A DNA stretch of 26,942 bases from a virus: positions 1 through 26,942 of IMG/VR virus record IMGVR_UViG_3300050015_000864; one strand, given 5' to 3'. Shown one piece after another: positions 24,566 through 26,942 of this stretch. Made by a program: the position numbers and the translations under genes. The notes beneath the pieces were generated by a model. That model worked only from the letters and a program-made list of their open reading frames with translations. It searched no databases and was not told where the DNA came from. Position 1 is the stretch's first letter. The number at the start of each line of letters is the position of its first letter.

Positions 24566-26025
24566 TAATGTTCGGTGCCCTTATCGTTGTTATCCTTATC
24601 ACTGGGATATTCTATTTTCTCAAACCTAAAGAATTTACTTGGTGGGAATTTTTTGTTCCTATGATTATAACTACCGGAATTATATTCGGTATGAAAGCAT
24701 TGGTTGAACGTAGCAATGTTATGTTCACGGAATATTGGGGGGAAACTATCGACGTTGTCGGGGAAGAAGCTCCTTATAATTACTGGCATAGTGAAACATG
24801 TTATCGTCAGGTCGCTTGTGGAACTGACAAAGATGGGAATACAGAATATTGTTCAGAACCTTATGATTGTTCTCATCAGGAAGACGTTGGTCCAAGTTGG
24901 TGGGCTCATACTAATTTAGGAAACACTTATTCTCTTACTGAACATCAGCATGATAGTATCGTAGCTTTGTTTAGAACTCCTAAAATAATCGTTAGCAGAA
25001 GAGACAATTATTCTCCTCGGGATCGAGCTGTTGGCTCAGATGGAACTAAATTTGAAGGAACTTGCGTAGGACAATCTAGCCCAATATGGAATACAACTTG
25101 GTCTGGGACAGATCAAACTCGGAAAGGCTATTTTACAATGCATACTTATGAAAATCGAATTAAAGCTTCGGATTTAACCATATTTAATATTTCAGTTATT
25201 GATGATAAAGAAGCAGATAGTATTGGCCTTTATAAATACCCAAATATGAATGAAGGCGGATTTTTCAGAGGGATTGGGGATGCTATTTATTTTCCCACAA
25301 TACTTGGTAAGAATGTTTCCAAAACTACTCAAACAAAATTTCAACGACTTAATGCGAAGTTTGGTCCGTCAAATGAATTAAGATTGTGGATTCTCTTATT
25401 TGATAAGAAGCCTGCTTCAATAGCTGCACTTCAGGAAAATTACTGGGTTAAGGGAAATCAGAATGAATTAATCATTTGTATTGGAACCAATGGCGATGAA
25501 ATTACTTGGGTACATTCATTCTCATGGGCTTTATCTGGAGACCTAACAGCCGAAACAACTCAAAAAGCTTTGGATCTTTATATGATGAATATTGAAACCA
25601 AAAAGGGCCAAACTCTTCCAGTTGCAATACCATTAAATTCTCAGCTGAAAGAAACTATCGGAAAAGGAACAGGCATAGATACTGCATTACTTCCTCCAGT
25701 TCTTCCTTTAAACTTGAATAAGAAAGATATAACCAAAGTCACCAAAGGAAAGTATCCTGTTCTCAACGATCAAACCTGGGATGTATATTACAACTATCTT
25801 AATCAGAACCTAAACAAATTTAAGAGGAGACATTTTGAGGAATTTTCTTATTTGAAAGTAGTTCCAAAGACATGGCAGGTTATCTTGCTATACGTATTAG
25901 CCATTGCCATTGCGATAGGTATAAACTTTTGGAATATCAGTAATGAGTTTAATGATGATAGTCCAAGGGGAAATTCAGGCTACGGTGGTTACAATATTCA
26001 ATACAGAAATAAATTCAGGTACTAA
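24562..26025 (+). CDS. Large membrane-anchored protein, 487 aa
   Basis: Two N-terminal hydrophobic segments (about 2-20 and 31-46), a long soluble middle of about 380 residues, and one C-terminal helix (about 442-458, VILLYVLAIAIAIGINF), then a Gly/Tyr-rich tail. The middle has a cysteine cluster (ETCYRQVACG, EYCSEPYDCSH) that may bind metal or form disulfides. I do not recognise the family. It is coexpressed with the exported protein before it and is the largest gene in the window. It may act at the cell envelope. Confidence 0.68.
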   Translation: MIMFGALIVVILITGIFYFLKPKEFTWWEFFVPMIITTGIIFGMKALVERSNVMFTEYWGETIDVVGEEAPYNYWHSETCYRQVACGTDKDGNTEYCSEPYDCSHQEDVGPSWWAHTNLGNTYSLTEHQHDSIVALFRTPKIIVSRRDNYSPRDRAVGSDGTKFEGTCVGQSSPIWNTTWSGTDQTRKGYFTMHTYENRIKASDLTIFNISVIDDKEADSIGLYKYPNMNEGGFFRGIGDAIYFPTILGKNVSKTTQTKFQRLNAKFGPSNELRLWILLFDKKPASIAALQENYWVKGNQNELIICIGTNGDEITWVHSFSWALSGDLTAETTQKALDLYMMNIETKKGQTLPVAIPLNSQLKETIGKGTGIDTALLPPVLPLNLNKKDITKVTKGKYPVLNDQTWDVYYNYLNQNLNKFKRRHFEEFSYLKVVPKTWQVILLYVLAIAIAIGINFWNISNEFNDDSPRGNSGYGGYNIQYRNKFRY

Positions 26026-26363
26026 TGAAAATGTATATCTTCCTCTGGGAACATGTCCCAGATCATATGGCACCGGTTGTTGCAGCTCATGCTTCATTAG
26101 CTTGTTATCTTAAATTTCAAGACGATCCAAGAATGAAAAAATGGCTGGAAACCTCATTTAAAAAAGTAGTTTGTCGAGTATCTGAATCCGACTTTAAATG
26201 GTTAAAGCTGTGTGATAAGATTGATAACCTTAAACATCTCAATTATAATGTTACTACAGAATCTTCATTAAGTGGAGAAGAAGTAGCTATTACATTCTGT
26301 CCTGAAGAAACATTCCCTGAATTCTTTCATAAATTTAAACTCTGGAAACCTAATAAATCTTAA
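26025..26363 (+). CDS. Pth2-like peptidyl-tRNA hydrolase family protein
   Basis: 112 aa, the usual Pth2 size. VVAAHASLACYLKFQ matches the helix that follows the first strand in Pth2 (xxAQxAHA), KKVVCRVSES fits the second strand, and LSGEEVAITFCPEE fits the last strand before PxE. Pth2 frees tRNA from stalled peptidyl-tRNA. Some conserved residues (the GK and Q of the first motif) differ, so catalysis is uncertain. Its role may be tied to the many phage tRNAs. Confidence 0.62.
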   Translation: MKMYIFLWEHVPDHMAPVVAAHASLACYLKFQDDPRMKKWLETSFKKVVCRVSESDFKWLKLCDKIDNLKHLNYNVTTESSLSGEEVAITFCPEETFPEFFHKFKLWKPNKS

Positions 26364-26394
26364 AGTCCGGATTACTGGGGATATTTGGTATTTC

Positions 26395-26428
26395 TTCATG
26401 AATATATAAATAAAAAGATATTCATGAA
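26395..26428 (+). promoter_or_regulatory. Start-codon hairpin with TATAAATA core (HEG6)
   Basis: TTCATGAATAT (26395-26405) pairs perfectly with ATATTCATGAA (26418-26428), 11 bp. The ATG at 26424-26426 is inside the right arm. The loop edge carries TATAAATA (26405-26412), identical to the T4 late-promoter core. Confidence 0.65.
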
Positions 26429-26942
26429 AGAATTAAGAAAAGAAAAAGAATTATATATTTGTGAAGAATGTGGAACCCTACATAAAAAAATTAATGGTTT
26501 ATTAACCCATGTTGCTTTAAAACATGATAAAAAAGCATATTTTGATAAATGGAGAAAAGAAGAAATAGATGATAAATGCAAAATTTGTAATCAAAAAACC
26601 GAATTTATTTCTGTTTTCTTAGGATATAAAAATGGATGTTGTAAAGAGCATCTGAATCAATATGTTTATAAAACTAGTCAAGAAGCTATATTTGATAGAT
26701 ATGGAGTTGAAAATCAGTATCAAAGAGAAGATGTAAAAAAGAAATTGAAAAAAACCTGGTTTAAAAATTATGGATTTGATAATCCTTCCAAATCTGAAGC
26801 TATAAAAAGTCAAAAAGAAAAAACTTGTTTAAAAAATAATGGAGTTAAATATGCTTTACAATCCTTAGTATTTCAGGAAAAATACAAGCAAACTTGTTTA
26901 AGAAAATATGGGGTTGAATATAGTCATCAGAATAGAGGGATT
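26424..26942 (+). CDS. Zinc-finger homing endonuclease-type protein (HEG6), cut by window end
   Basis: 173 codons are visible with no stop. The first zinc finger is C13, C16, H29, H34; C52 and C55 begin a second cysteine site. Then come repeated motifs of the form KYGVENxxQ-exxKxKxKxT (DRYGVENQYQ, KNYGFDNPSKS, KNNGVKYALQS, RKYGVEYSHQ). These repeats are typical of phage homing-endonuclease proteins before a VSR- or PD-(D/E)XK-type nuclease domain, which would lie beyond the window. The leader hairpin matches the other HEGs. Confidence 0.78.
   Translation, partial: MKELRKEKELYICEECGTLHKKINGLLTHVALKHDKKAYFDKWRKEEIDDKCKICNQKTEFISVFLGYKNGCCKEHLNQYVYKTSQEAIFDRYGVENQYQREDVKKKLKKTWFKNYGFDNPSKSEAIKSQKEKTCLKNNGVKYALQSLVFQEKYKQTCLRKYGVEYSHQNRGI

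Noticed and set aside
1-26942. CRISPR array or IS element
   Set aside because: No regularly spaced repeats and no transposase; the repeated units are HEGs and tRNAs.

Overview
The window reads as part of a large, AT-rich, tailed-phage genome of the T4-like or jumbo type, with a Bacteroidota (Flavobacterium-like) host inferred. Every supported gene is on the + strand. Genes are short and tightly overlapped (ATGA/TAATG junctions). There are no ribosomal RNAs or host housekeeping operons. About two dozen tRNA or tRNA-like genes lie between small unknown ORFs. Six free-standing homing-endonuclease genes (HEGs) and one GIY-YIG/helix-turn-helix fusion are scattered through them. Promoters match the Bacteroidota form (TAnnTTTG with a T-rich upstream box), and Shine-Dalgarno sites are largely absent, as in that phylum.

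Layout. 1-1275: tRNA cluster A, with HEG1 running into an initiator-type tRNA, plus several tRNA-like pieces that do not fold canonically. 1290-4110: small genes, including a ribosomal protein bL12 homologue and a frameshifted RNA ligase. 4113-5429: tRNA cluster B with HEG2. 5451-7676: small membrane proteins, an HD hydrolase and a short peptide gene. 7740-9646: tRNA cluster C (about a dozen tRNAs) with HEG3 at a tRNA-Ser. 9722-15773: unknown genes, a bacteriohemerythrin, a lipoprotein, a Thg1-type tRNA-His guanylyltransferase, the GIY-YIG/HTH fusion and a WYL_2/Sm-like small protein. 15833-16721: HEG4, a closed structured-RNA domain and an interrupted tRNA-like sequence. 16735-26363: a SEC-C protein, PnuC, guanylate kinase (with HEG5 inserted at its start), a MazG-like/NadD fusion, peptide deformylase, a pyruvoyl-dependent arginine decarboxylase, membrane proteins and a Pth2-like protein. 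26424-end: HEG6, cut by the window.

Three functional themes emerge. (1) Translation takeover and tRNA upkeep: the tRNAs, Thg1-like enzyme, RNA ligase, bL12, peptide deformylase and Pth2-like hydrolase. (2) Nucleotide, NAD and polyamine metabolism: PnuC, MazG-NadD, guanylate kinase, HD hydrolase, arginine decarboxylase. (3) HEG invasion of tRNAs and of guanylate kinase, with truncated 5' remnants left upstream of a re-supplied copy.

Most notable signals: two tRNAs (Arg-ACG, Ile-GAT) share a non-canonical arm order; an initiator tRNA lacks the usual elbow bases; all six HEGs have a hairpin that buries or presents the start codon around a TATATAATA-like promoter, as known for several T4 genes; and a 10-bp inverted repeat closes a possible catalytic-RNA domain. 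Four genes carry a -1 frameshift, all in the same direction, so sequencing or assembly error must be considered. All folds and family calls were made by eye.
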